64,000 nt of DNA, taken from NCBI GenBank assembly GCA_030248195.1, contig JASAND010028141.1, forward strand, positions 1 to 64,000, given 5' to 3'. The stretch is from Trissonchulus latispiculum. Its lineage: Eukaryota > Nematoda > Enoplea > Enoplida > Ironidae. The translations under genes and the position numbers were made by a program. Positions 1 through 11,918 of this stretch are shown here, in pieces; position 1 is the stretch's first letter, and the number at the start of each line of letters is the position of its first letter. The notes under the pieces were generated by a model that worked only from the letters and a program-made list of their open reading frames with translations, had not been told where the DNA came from and made no database searches.

Positions 1-782
1 TTGGTCAAAAACCGCATCTTCGTGATTTTTCAATTTCTGTGTTTTTGGGATGTCTCATAAACAGTGATAATTAACAAAAAGTTACAAACTGAATATTGAA
101 AAACAGCTCTTTGACAAGTTTTAGATACTGTATTTAACTATAAAATGAGTTAGAAACGTTTCGAACGGTTTCTGATATGAGTAAGTTATCGTTGTCTGAA
201 ACGAAAAATCTAAAGTTCCGTTTTTGGGCTATTTTCAATATGAATTTTGAATGACTGAAACTTTTCTATTCCTGGACGAAATCATCTCAGATCTCTTGGA
301 GGGTGCAGTACCCTAGAGAGTATCAATGGGAACAATTTCAGTGAAATCGGTGAGGTCTCATTTTTGACCCAAGTGGCAGCTTGGGTCGAAAAAACAGCTA
401 ACGTGCTGAAATTAATGATCGTCTACATTCAGCCAGAGATCAATAAGCAATATGCTGAGCAAAAGAGAAGAATTCTGAAAAAACTGGTGCGAAACCGTTC
501 GAAAAGAGACTCAATAAAAGTGTCTCAACGCAGATACAAATCAAAATTAGGTTTATCCGGTTGTTTTCGGATATCCATCTATTAACCAGTAGAAATACGT
601 AAAATCTTTAGTTAGGGGGAAAGCTTGTGTGGCAAGAAGAATGCCGCTTCTAGCACAGATCCATAGGTGTAATTGGGGGGGGGGGGGGTAACCCCCGCCA
701 GCCATTTTTCAGCCCCTCCCCAGAAATTTTTGGGGGCCCCCGGCCCCCGCCCCCAACTGGGGGGGGGGGGAGTCGCGCCTGC

Positions 783-3700
783 GCGAAAATTGGCCAAAAA
801 TTGGGCATTTTTAGGACAAATTTTGCAAAATTTTTCAAAAAAGTCAAAATTTTTGGCTTAACGTGTTTATTATCGCGAGAAATACACGTTTATAACGGTT
901 TTATGGAATTCTAGACTCAATATTGACCTTATTCTAGACTCAGAAACATGTTGACAATCAAGTTTTCGAGTTTAAAAACACTGTCTAATGTTAAAAATTA
1001 CTTAATGACTTCATGTTTTTCTAGCATTATTCAATGGCATAAAATGCGATTTTTGGGCATAAAAATTTTTTGGGGAGGTTTATGGGTCGTGGGGTCTAAA
1101 AATCGATTTCCCAACCCAAATCCCCGTTACACCTATGCACAGATCATTTCGATAAGATGTGGCCTCCTGCATAGTTTCCCTGGAACTTTGGGCCCGTAAA
1201 TCTTGGCTGACCTCCAAAAAAAATGAAGTACTCCCCCACCCAGAATTCGGACCTCTGTGAAATTTCGAAAAAATGGCCAAAAAATGCAAAATTTTCTGTA
1301 AGTTAGCCCTTTTTTCATCAAAATAAGGCTTGTTCTTACCGTTTTAGGTGTTTTTGCAACTTGCTGGATTTTTAGGTCAAAATTTTAGAAAAATTTTTCA
1401 AAAATGACCATTTTTCGACCAAATTTAGCTAACTTTTGGGTCCAAAAATCGTTGGGGGGGTTCGGGGAAAAGGCCAAAAGTTGGGGAGGGGTAAGTAAAA
1501 AAAAATGGGGGGGGTAAAATTTGGGAAAAAATTTTGGGGGGGATACTCTCCCCAAAGGAAACTATGGCCTCCTGGGGCATAGGTGCAAGCATAGGTGTAA
1601 CGGGATTTGGTTGGGGGGGGCCCTCCGGAATTTGGGGGTGGCCCTCTTTAGACCCCCCCCAAACCTCCCAAAAATTTTTCTGTTTCAGCCAAAATAGCAT
1701 TTTCAGCCATTGCCACTGCCGAAAACATGAAATCACAAGTAATTTTAACATTAGACAGGTGTTTTTAAACTCGAAAAACTTGATTGCCAACATGTTTCTG
1801 AGTCCAGAATAAGGTCAATATTGAGTCTAGAAGTCCGGTGAAGCCGTTATGAACGTGTATATTTCTCGCGATAATAAACACGTTAAGCCAAAAATTGGGA
1901 CTTTTTGAAAAAATTTTGCAAAATTTTGCCCTTAAAAATGCCCAATTGTTCTGGAAAATGGGGGGGGGGGGTTCCCCCCCCCCCCCCCCCCAAATTACAC
2001 CTATGGGTGCAAGGCGGAGGGGGGGGGGCTGCAGTTCTCCCAGCATTTTTTCGACCCCCCCCCAAAACTTTATAATGAGGACCCCCCTCAACTGGGGTGG
2101 GCGGGGGTGTACCACCTGTTTGGGGAAATAAAGTCCAAATTATGGCTTGGGGGTCTCAAAAATCGGAAATTTTCAAGAAAAACTGTACCCAAACTGTATC
2201 CAAATTTTTCAGCTAAAAATGGCCCTTTTTGATAAATCTAATGAAAAACCACTTGGGATTTAAGGAAAATAAACCTATTTTTTACCGTTTTTAACTGTTT
2301 CTAGACAATTTTTCAGAAAATTTGAAAATTGCAAAAATTTTTGCAAAAATTGCAAAAATTTAGCATTTTTTCTTGTTTGGACCTCATTTTAGGGGGAGGG
2401 AGGGGGTCTGAGCTCGGCTTGGGGGGGGACTTATAGTCGAGGTCGCGCGGTGGTGGGGTCTGCTAGGTGTGGAGATTTGGGGCAGCTCCCCCAACTTTTT
2501 TTGGGGGGGTTCTCTGCAGAGCCCCCCAACCCCCCAGGACCCCCCAACCCTCCCCCAAAAAATTTTTAAATTTTTATGCCAAAAATCGCATTTTCAGCCG
2601 TTTCTAATGCCATTGAACATTCAACTATGAAGTGATTTTGACATAAGACATGGTTTTTAAATTCGAAAACTAGATTGCCAACATGTTTCCAAGAACAAAA
2701 TAAGGTCAATAATGAGTCAGAAAGTTCGGCAGTAACAGTTAAAAATGTTTATTCCTCGCAATAATAGATATGTTAAGCCAAAAATTTGGACATTTTTGAC
2801 AATTTTTGCAAAATTTACTCTTAAAATACCCAATTTTTTGCTTTGTTTTTCGCGCTCTTAGGCGCGATACCCCCCCCCTCCCCAGTTGGGGGGGAGGGTG
2901 GGGGGAAATCCCACCCCCCAAAATTTCTGGGGGGGGGGGTGAGAAAATGGCTGGGGGGGGCTAAGAACCCACCCCCCCCACCTTACACCTATGGGGTCTG
3001 GCCTCTCCGTGAGGGGGGGTCTCCCAGGGGGTAAACTGTAGCCTGGTACACCAAAAAGAGGAGGGGGGGGGGGGGGGTAGTCGCGCTGAAGGCGCGAAAA
3101 ATGGCCAAAATTTTGGGTATTTTTAGGGTAAATTTTGCAGTGAGGGGATGCCAAAAAGTCCAAAATTGTGGTTAATTAAAGTGTTTATTATTCCGAGAAA
3201 TGCACGTTACCCTTCCCTACTTAATATTGATCCTTATTTGGGACTTGGAAACATATTCGCAATCAAGTTTTTGAGTTTAAAACCACTGTCTAATGATCTG
3301 GGACTTCCAGGGGGGCCCTTCAGAAAAAGTTGGGGGCATGTATATAGGTGTAAGGTGGGGGCATACGTGTGGCTGGGCAAAAAATCTGGATGGGGGGTTC
3401 CGACGGAGAGGGTGGGGACGCCCTGAAATTTTCGATTTCAGGCAAGAGTTGGAGACTTTTGTGCCAAAAGTCGGGGAGGAAGCAAAATCTGCTAGTCTTT
3501 TTAAAGGGGGTTCGAAAATTTGTCATTTTTGGGGGGTATTTTCTCAGCCATTTTCTCAAACCCTAAATTTCGGTGGTTTTTTTTGGGGGGGGGGTCGTCC
3601 CCCCAACGGCGAAAAACGGCGAAAAATTAAACATTTTTATTATAAATTTTGCAAAAAATTTTAAAAAATGTCCAAATTTTCGGGTTTAAAGTGTTTATTA

Positions 3701-5394
3701 TTGCGAGAAATACAAGTTTTTAACTGTGGAGCCTCCCCTCCCCCCACCTCAAATCTCTGTTACACTTATGGCGTGGGGGATTCCATCATTTTCAGCCGGG
3801 GGGGGGGGGGGTGGGCGGCAAATTTTCGACTTCAACTTGACCTCTCCCAGTGTTTTTTTTTTTCCCTTTCCTTTTGGGGCCAGAAAGTTAGCTAAATTTT
3901 GCCAAAAAATTGTCATTTTTTGAAAAAAATTTTCTCAAATTTTGAATTTTAAAAAGGCTTTAAAGCCGTTAAAAACGTCTACAACGATAAAAAACAAGCC
4001 TAGGTTCGGCGATAAAGCGTTAAAATGCTGAAAACATTGCATTTTTAGGCCATTTTTTTCGATTTCCTGAGGTCCGAATTTGGAGGGGGGGGGGTTATAT
4101 ATATAGGTTTGGCAACTATAAAGTGATTTCGGTGCTAAAATGCAACGGGGTCTGGGGGTGGAATTTCAGAACTTGAAAATTTTTGCAGTTTTAACGTTGG
4201 CTGAATATACGACGGCGCGAAAATTTTTAAATATTTTGCCACAAAAAAATGGGCCCAAAAATTTTCCATATTTAGTTATCTTTTAGACCCTTCGGAATCC
4301 CCCTCTTCGGTGCGGCCTTGTATATCTCATATAAAATGGGAGTTTTTCGCACACAGATAGAAATTTTTTTTGGGGATGGGGTCCTTCCTAGGTTGGGAGG
4401 CCTCCGTCCAGAGGGGGACCGGGCCCCAAAAATTTGGGACTCAGTCCCAGCCAGCAGCCTGTGGGCATTCAGGGGCTTGCTCTCCCTTAATAAGCCCCCC
4501 CCAACATTTTTGTCTTAGGTATAACGGAGATCTGGGGGTGGAGGCTTTTCCCGTCCTTGTATTCTCTGGAGGGAGACTCCCCTACACCTGTAATATGGTG
4601 TAAAACAGGAGGGGCTGCCTGGCTCAAAAGCAAAAATTCAACTAGGTCTCGGTTGCTTGTATCGTGGAATCACACGACGAGAGCGCGGTTTTGGGGGAGC
4701 GGCTGGAGGCTGGCTCCGCCCCCTCAACCTCCTTCCATGTCTGCAATTACAGGTAACTGGGGGGGCCCCTTCCAGCCCATTTTTCCAGAATAATTGGGCA
4801 TTTTAGGCAATTTGTGAAATTTTCAAAAAAAAAGTCCCAATTTTTGCTTAACGTGGATATCGGTGAAATATGCTAATGTTCATAACGGCTTCATGGATTT
4901 AGACTACCAGCTGACCTTGGACTCAGCAGGGTGCTCGAGTTTAAAAACACTGTCCCACGCTGTTACGGATTTCATATTTTGGCACAGCAATGGCCAAAAA
5001 TGTTGGCTTGGCATGAAAAGAAATTTTGTGTTCTTGGGAGGTTTGGGGTGGCCCCTAGACCCCCCCCCCCAAACCTCCCCCAAAAAAAATTTTTCTGTTT
5101 TCATGCCAAAAATAGCATTTTCAGCCATTGCTAATGCCGAAAAACATGAAATCATTAAGTAATTTTAACATTAGACAGTGTTGTTATACTCGAAAACTTG
5201 ATTGGTAACATGTTTCTGAGTCCAGAATAAGGTCAATATTGAGTCTAGAAGTCCATGAAGCCGTTATAAGCGTGTGTATTTCTCGCGATAATAAACACGT
5301 TAAGCCAAAAATTTGGACTTTTTTGAAAAAAATTTTGTAAAATTTGCCCTAAAATGCCCAATTGTTCTGAAAAATGGGCTGGGGGGGGGTTATC

Positions 5395-5427
<33 letters not shown>

Positions 5428-8400
5428 ACTACACCTATGGGTGCAAGGCGGAGGGTTGTAGGGCTGAGTAGCCCTCCCAGCATTTTTTCGACTCTCCCCC
5501 AAAACCTTTTTGCGACTTGTATTACTCGTCGTGTAGATTCCAACGATACCAAATTTGGCCAGTTTCGTTGAGAATTTAGCTGGCACGGATCTCGAACGGG
5601 TCTCCAAGGGCCGCACTGATCCTACACCCATATTACAGGGTGTGGGGGAGTCTCCCTCCAGAGGGCCTCTAAAAAGTTGGGCGGCCTCCCCTCACCCCGA
5701 ATCTCCGTTATACCTAAGACAAAATGTGCTGGGGGGGGGGTAGCCAAAAGAGGGAGAGCAAGTACAAAATGCCCACAGGTCGGTGTAACGGAGATTCGGG
5801 GTGGGGGAGTCCCCCCCAAATTTTTTGGGGCCCGGTCCCCTCTGGACGGAGACCTCCCAAGCCACGCCCTAGGGCCCAGACCCATCCCAAAAAATTTTCT
5901 ATCTGTATGCGAAAAACTCCCATTTTTATGGGGATATATACAAGGCCGCACCCAGGGGGGGGGGTTCAAGGGGTCTAGACCCCCCCTTTTGGGATAACTA
6001 AATGGAAAATTTTTGTTATTTTGTGGCAAAAACAGCTATTTTTAAAAAATTTTCGCGCCGTCGGCGCGATAATTTCGAAATTAACGTCCAATGTACCGGT
6101 TTTGGACAAAACTGCAAAAAATTTTCAAGTTCTGGGGGGCTCCACCCCCCAGACCCCCCGTTGCATTTTACTTGGGACCCCCCCCCCCCTTTTCAAAATC
6201 CTGGGTGCGGGCCTGGATATATACTATCTATATAACCCCCCGACCCCCCCCCCTCAAAATTCGGACCTCAGGAAATCGAAAAAATGGCCTAAAAATGCAA
6301 TGTTTTCAGCATTTTAACGCTTTATCGCCGAACCTAGGCTTGTTTTTATCGTTGTAGACGTTTTTAACGGCTTTAAAGCCTTTTAAGTCAAAATTTGAGA
6401 AAATTTTTTCAAAAAATGACAATTTTTTGGCAAAATTTAGCTAACTTTTTGGCCCCAAAAGGAAAGGGAAAGTAAAAAACACTGGGAGGGGGTAAAGTTG
6501 GTCGAAAATTTGCCCGCCCACCCCCCCCCCCCCCGGCTGAAAATGATGGAATCCCCCACGCCATAAGTGTAACAGAGATTTGAGGTGGGGGAGGGGAGGC
6601 TCCCCCAACTTACAGTTAAAAACTTGTATTTCTCGCAATAATAAACACTTTAAGCCAAAAATTTGGACATTTTTTAAAATTTTTGCAAAATTTACATTAA
6701 AAATGTTTAATTTTTCGCCGTTTTTCGCCGTTGGGGGGGGACGACCCCCCCCCCAAAAAAAACTTCTGGTGGGGTTTGAGAAAATGGCTGGGGGGCTACC
6801 CCCCCCAAAATGACAAATTTTCGCGACCCCCCACCCAGATTTTCAGATTTTGCTTCCTCCCCCAGACTTTTGGCACAAAAGTGGTCAAAAATAGCATGAA
6901 ATCGAAAATTTCAGGGCGTCCCCCCACCCTCCGTCGGAACCCCCATCCAGATTTTTTGCCCAGCCACACGTATGCCCCCACCTTACACCTATATACATGC
7001 CCCCAACTTTTTCTGGGGCCCCCCTGGAGTCTTAGATCATTAGACAGTGGTTTTAAACTCAAAAACTTGATTGCCAATATGTTTACAAGTCCCAAATAAG
7101 GTCAATATTGAGTAGGAAGGTAACGTGCATTTCTCGGAATAATAAACACTTTAGTACTAAAATTTGGACTTTTTTGAAAACTTGTGCAAAATTTACCCTA
7201 AAAATACCCAAATTTTGGCCATTTTTCGCGCCTTCAGCGCGACTACCCCCCCCCCCCTCCCCCCATAGGTGTACCAGGCTACAGTTTACCCCCTGTGAGA
7301 CCCCCCCCCACGGAGAGGCCAGACCCCATAGGTGTAAGGTGGGGGGGGGGTTGGGGTAGCCCCCCCCAGCCATTTTTTAAACCCCCCCCCGAAAATTTTT
7401 GGGGGGGTCGGCCCCCCCCCCAAGTGGGGGGAGGGGGGGGTTGTCGCGCCTAAGGCGCGAAAAACGGCCAAAAATTGGGTATTTTTAGAGTAAATTTTGC
7501 AAAAATTTTCAAAAATGTCCAAATTTTTGGCTTAACGTGTCTATTATTGCGAGGAATAAACATTTTTAACTGTACTATGAACTTTCTGACTCATTATTGA
7601 CCTTATTTTGGACTTGGAAACATGTTGGCAATCAAGTTTTCGAGTTTAAAAACCATGTCTAATGTCAAAATCACTTCATAGTTGAATGTTCAATGGCATT
7701 AGAAACGGCTGAAAATGCGATTTTTGGCATAAAAATTGAAAAATTTTCTTGGGGGAGGGTTGGGGGGTCCTGGGGGGGTGGGGGGGTCTCCAGAGGGGGC
7801 CCCCCAAAAAAAGTTGGGGGGGAGCCCCCCCACCCCAAATCTCCGTTACACCTATGCCAGACCCCCCACCACCCATACCCGACCTCGACTACTCCCCAGT
7901 CCCCCCCCCAAGCCGAGCTCAGACCCCCCCTCCCTCCCCCTAAAATGAGGTCCAAACAAGAGAAAAAATGCTAAATTTTTGCAATTTTTGCAAAAATTTT
8001 TGCAATTTTTCAAAAATTTTCTGAAAAATTGTCTAGAAACAGTTAAAAACGCTAAAAAAATAGGTTTTAAAACGCAATCCGAGTGGTTTTTTATTAGATT
8101 TATGTCCAAAAAGGGCCATTTTTAGCTGAAAAAATTTGGATACAGTTTGGGTACAGTTTTTTTTGAAAATTTCCGATTTTTGAGACCCCCCAAGCCATAT
8201 TTGGACTTTTTACTCCCCCCAACCCAAACAGGTGGTACACCTATGCCCCCCCGCCCACCCCAGTTGAGGGGGGGTCCTCGCCCATAAAGTTTTGGGGGAG
8301 GGTCGAAAAAATGCTGGGAGGGCTACCTCAACCCCCCCCCCCAACCCCCCTCCGCCTTGCACCCATAGGTGTAATTGGGGGGGGGGGGGGGGGGGGGGTT

Positions 8401-9690
8401 TAACCCCCCCCCCCCCCAGCCCATTTTTCCAGAACAATTGGGCATTTTAGGGCAAATTTTGCAAAATTTTTCAAAAAAGTCCCAATTTTTGGCTTAACGT
8501 GTTTATTATCGCGAGAAATATACACGTTCATAACGGCTTCATGGACTTCTAGACTCAATATTGACCTTATTCTGGACTCAGAAACATGTTGGCAATCAAG
8601 TTTTCGAGTTTAAAAACACTGTCTAATGTTAAAATTACTTAATGATTTCATGTTTTTCGGCATTAGCAATGGCTGAAAATGCTATTTTTGGCATGAAAAC
8701 AGAAAAATTTTTTTGGGGGAGGTTTGGGGGGGGTCTAAAAAGGGGGCCACCCCCAAAATTCCGGGGGAGGGCCCCCCCCCAACCCAAATCCCCGTTACAC
8801 CTATGCTTGCACCTATGCCCCAGGAGGCCATAGTTTCCTTTGGGGGGGTATCCCCCCCCAAAATTTTTGACCAAATTTACCCCCCCCCCCAGATTTTTTT
8901 ACTTACCCTCCCCCAACTTTTGGCTACCCTCCCCGAACCCCCCCCCAACGATTTTTGGACCCAAAAAGTTAGCTAAATTTGGTCGAAAAATGGTCATTTT
9001 TTGAAAATTTTTTCTAAAATTTTGACCTAAAATCGCTTTAAAACGGTGCAAAAACACCTAAAACGTTAAGAACAAGCCTTATTTTGATGAAAAAAGGGCC
9101 CCAACTTACAGAAAATTTTACATTTTTGGGCCATTTTTCGGAAATTTCTGAGGTCCGAATTCTGGGTGGGGGTTGGGGGGGGTACCCGTACCTTCCGCCC
9201 ACCCCCATCACTTTTTGGAGGTCCGCCAATTTTTACCCCCCCCCCCAGACCCAAAGTTCCAGGGAAACTATGCAGGAGGCCACATCTTATCGAAATGATC
9301 TGTGCATAGGTGTAACGGGGATTTGGGTTGGGGGGGGGGCCCCTCCCCCGGAATTTTGGGGGGCCCCCTTTTTAGACCCCCCCCACGACCCGCCCCCCAA
9401 ACCTCCCCCAAAAAATTTTTATGCCAAAAATCGCATTTAGCCATTGCTAATGCCGAAAAACATGAAATCATTAAGTAATTTTAACATTAGACAGTGTTTT
9501 TAAACTCGAAAACTTGATTGTCAACATGTTTCTGAGTCTAGAATAAGGTCAATATTGAGTCTAGAAGTCCATAAAACCGTTATAAACGTGTATTTCTCGC
9601 GATAATAAACACGTTAAGCCAAAAATTTTGACTTTTTTGAAAAATTTTGCAAAATTTGTCCTAAAAATGCCCAATTTTTGGCCAATTTTC
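783..9690. repeat. About 200-bp AT-rich module repeated in both orientations inside the palindrome
   Basis: One module recurs about twelve times. It reads GGGCATTTTTAGG, then AAAATTTTGCAAAATTT, then GGCTTAACGTGTTTATTATC, and ends near AGTTTTCGAGTTTAAAAAC. Plus-oriented copies lie near 783-990, 3,110-3,295, 3,620-3,720 (partial), 4,790-4,960, 7,470-7,680 and 8,430-8,640. Minus-oriented copies lie near 1,747-1,945, 2,640-2,830, 5,150-5,370, 6,600-6,710 (partial), 7,040-7,230 and 9,480-9,690. Neighbouring copies face each other across G/C-run spacers, so each arm is itself a chain of smaller palindromes. Coordinates are read by eye to about 10 bp. Confidence 0.8.
5942..6216 (+). repeat. Short dispersed element, copy A
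   Basis: A 275-bp unit begins AAGGCCGCACCCAGGGG and ends CCTGGGTGCGGGCCTGG, so it has short inverted ends. It includes a TCTAGACCCCCCC block, a CGCGCCGTCGGCGCG hairpin and a C-rich hairpin (6,132-6,152). A second near-identical copy lies at 32,856-33,134. The left arm of the palindrome (about 4,205-4,315) carries a degenerate inverted relative. Too short to code for anything; it looks like a non-autonomous repeat. Confidence 0.75.
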
Positions 9691-10429
9691 GCGCCTTCGG
9701 CGCGACTACCCCCCCCCCCCCCAGTTGGGGGCGGGGGCCGGGGGCCCCCAAAAATTTCTGGGGGGGGGGGTTTAAAAAATGGCTGGCGGGGGTTACCCCC
9801 CCCCCCCCAATTACACCTATGGATCTGTGCTAGAAGCGGCATTCTTCTTGCCACACAAGCTTTCCCCCTAACTAAAGATTTTACGTATTTCTACTGGTTA
9901 ATAGATGGATATCCGACACTTTTATTGAGTCTCTTTTTGAACTGTTTCGCACCAGTTTTCAAAATTCTTCTCTTTGCTCAGCATATTGCTTATTGATCTC
10001 TGGCTGAATGTAGACGATCATTAATTTCAGCACGTTAGCTGTTTTCGACCCAAGCTGCCACTTGGGTCAAAAATGAGACCCCACCGATTTCACTGAAATT
10101 GTTCCCATTGATACTCTCTAGGGTACTGCACCCTCCAAGAGATCTGAGATGATTTCGTCCAGGAATAGAAAAGTTTCAGTCATTCAAAATTCATATTGAA
10201 AATAGCCCAAAAACGGAACTTTAGATTTTTCGTTTCAGACAACGATAACTTACTCATATCGAAACCGTTCGAAACGTTTCTAACTCATTTTATAGTTAAA
10301 TACAGTATCTAAAACTTGTCAAAGAGCTGTTTTCAATATTCAGTTTGTAACTTTTGTTAATTATCCTGTTTATGAGACATCCCAAAAACACAGAAATTGA
10401 AAAATCACGAAGATGCGGTTTTTGACCAA

Positions 10430-10500
10430 TAACTTTAAACAGCCTCAAAATGGACGTTTGTTCCAAGAAGAAGTTTTTCAGAATTGAAAAGGCTATCGAC

Positions 10501-10592
<92 letters not shown>

Positions 10593-10831
10593 CATACATG
10601 GGCAATGGATGCGACCTTGGAAGATACAGCCAACAAAAATTTTGCGCGGGGGTTCCGCGAAGAAAATTTCCAACTAGACTTGTTTATTGTAATTTTGCAT
10701 TGCATAAACTTTTCTCAACTTGGTCAAGCGATTTCTTTAGCTCGAAAGCAGCAATCAGTGCAACTAAAAAGTGTCGTTTCGATCAAACGATATTTTTGAA
10801 CTTTTGGTTTCCGGATGAAACTGGTTTTGGC
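10430..10831. other. Spacer with an (AAT)n microsatellite; no gene seen
   Basis: About 70 bp of ordinary AT-rich sequence, then a pure trinucleotide ATA/AAT run (about 10,499-10,592, roughly 31 units), then about 240 bp of unique-looking DNA. Bases near 10,725-10,780 resemble the interior of the TTAA-flanked elements at 28.9 and 36.2 kb (AAAGCAGCAATC and CAACTAAAAA), so an old fragment of that family is present. The open frames over the microsatellite are not genes. Confidence 0.8.
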
Positions 10832-10835
10832 TTAA

Positions 10836-11808
10836 GGTGGTAGTACCACTACCGGGGTGGACTTTGAACAGATACTGTGAACTAAAAACTTAATCAATCG
10901 CTTTGAAATTTGGCATAATTGTTCTTTATTATGTTTTGCATCAGATGAGCTAATCTACGACGCTGCGAGGACTGGCTTGCTGTCTACACAATAGGAAATG
11001 TATTAAAAGCTTTAAATTTAAATATCTCCTTCAATCCTTTATGAAATCATTTGAGATTTTCAGTATATGGTTAGTTTACAAATACGCTCAGGCCGTTTTT
11101 TTTTAGTTTTTCGTAAAAGTGAGTTTTCCGTTTTTTAGCGTGTTTTGAAAATTTGTAAAATTTATATCTTGCTTAATATTGCGTTTTTCCAAAAACCAAG
11201 AAAACGGCCTGAGCGTATGCCGATGCAAAACATATTTGGAAAATTTGGTCCATTTTGACTGAAGGAGTGACGAGAAAATCAAAAACAAAAATTCTGTAAT
11301 TTTTCATTGTTTGCTTTGGTTTTCGAAATTTCCAATGCTTTCAAGCAGCTGCAAAGTGCTTTCTATTAAATAATGCACATAAATAACGCAAAAGGAACCG
11401 TTAAAACCCAATAGATTTAATTTTCGGATATACTGTTTTTACTTTACATTATGTGTGCAAACGGTCAACGTAATTGAGCTATATCAGCTATGTATCAGCT
11501 ATTCAGCTTCAACCGCTTGTAACTTTTGATAGAGACCACGTACAGAAGAGATATGCACATCATTTTAAAGCTCTTTTTATGCTCTTTCACATGGCAGATT
11601 CAAATTTAGGATACAAGGCTTAAATAAAATTTTGATTATTTGCGCATGCGCTAAGCCATGATGGTAGCTAGCAAATTATGAACTCTCAGACACCAAAATT
11701 TTATGCAAAGATAGCCTGCCAACCAAACGTGTTTCACCACTAGTTTCGTCATGTTTGCTTCATTTATGCCATGATTAGGTCGAAAATCCCGCTAGTGGTA
11801 CTACCACC
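10836..11808. mobile_element. TTAA-flanked non-autonomous DNA transposon
   Basis: Terminal inverted repeats GGTGGTAGTACCACTACC at the left and GGTAGTGGTACTACCACC-type sequence at the right are flanked on both sides by TTAA (10,832-10,835 and 11,809-11,812). The length is about 973 bp with no substantial coding frame. TTAA duplications are typical of piggyBac, Kolobok and Sola3 transposons; the superfamily cannot be fixed without a transposase. A second copy begins immediately, sharing the right TTAA. Confidence 0.8.
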
Positions 11809-11812
11809 TTAA

Positions 11813-11918
11813 GGTGGTAGTACCACTACCAGGATTTCCTACGTAATTTTTCGATAGATGAAGCAAGACTGGTTGGCGAACTATCTTTGCGCAAAATCTT
11901 GGTGTCAGAGAGTGCATA
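11813..11918. mobile_element. Second, inverted copy of the TTAA element, truncated by the LTR retrotransposon
   Basis: Starting at the shared TTAA, the sequence is the reverse complement of the last part of the preceding element (for example GTCAGAGAGT against ACTCTCAGAC). It stops abruptly at 11,918, where the retrotransposon LTR begins. The missing remainder does not appear at the other side of the retrotransposon. Confidence 0.7.

Larger units (their letters stand above)
1..10429. mobile_element. Giant foldback (palindromic) element, arms about 5 kb
   Basis: The first bases (TTGGTCAAAAACCGCATC) reappear as the reverse complement ending at 10,429. Similarity continues inward through both arms: the block at 364-590 pairs with 9,880-10,090, 1,750-1,940 with 8,430-8,640, 3,110-3,300 with 7,040-7,230, and 4,310-4,450 with 5,810-5,960. 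The arms meet near 5,035-5,080, which is itself an inverted repeat of a G-run and a C-run. The arms differ by indels; for example about 45 bp near 525-570 are missing from the right arm. No transposase-like reading frame is visible, and the open frames here are Gly/Pro runs read from G/C tracts. The window starts exactly at the repeat edge, so the true left terminus and any target-site duplication cannot be seen. A palindromic segmental duplication is the alternative. Confidence 0.85.

Noticed and set aside
612..9854. Many Gly/Pro-rich open frames on both strands in the first 10 kb
   Set aside because: They are translations of G and C runs, occur on opposite strands at the same place, share no domain, and mirror each other across the palindrome.
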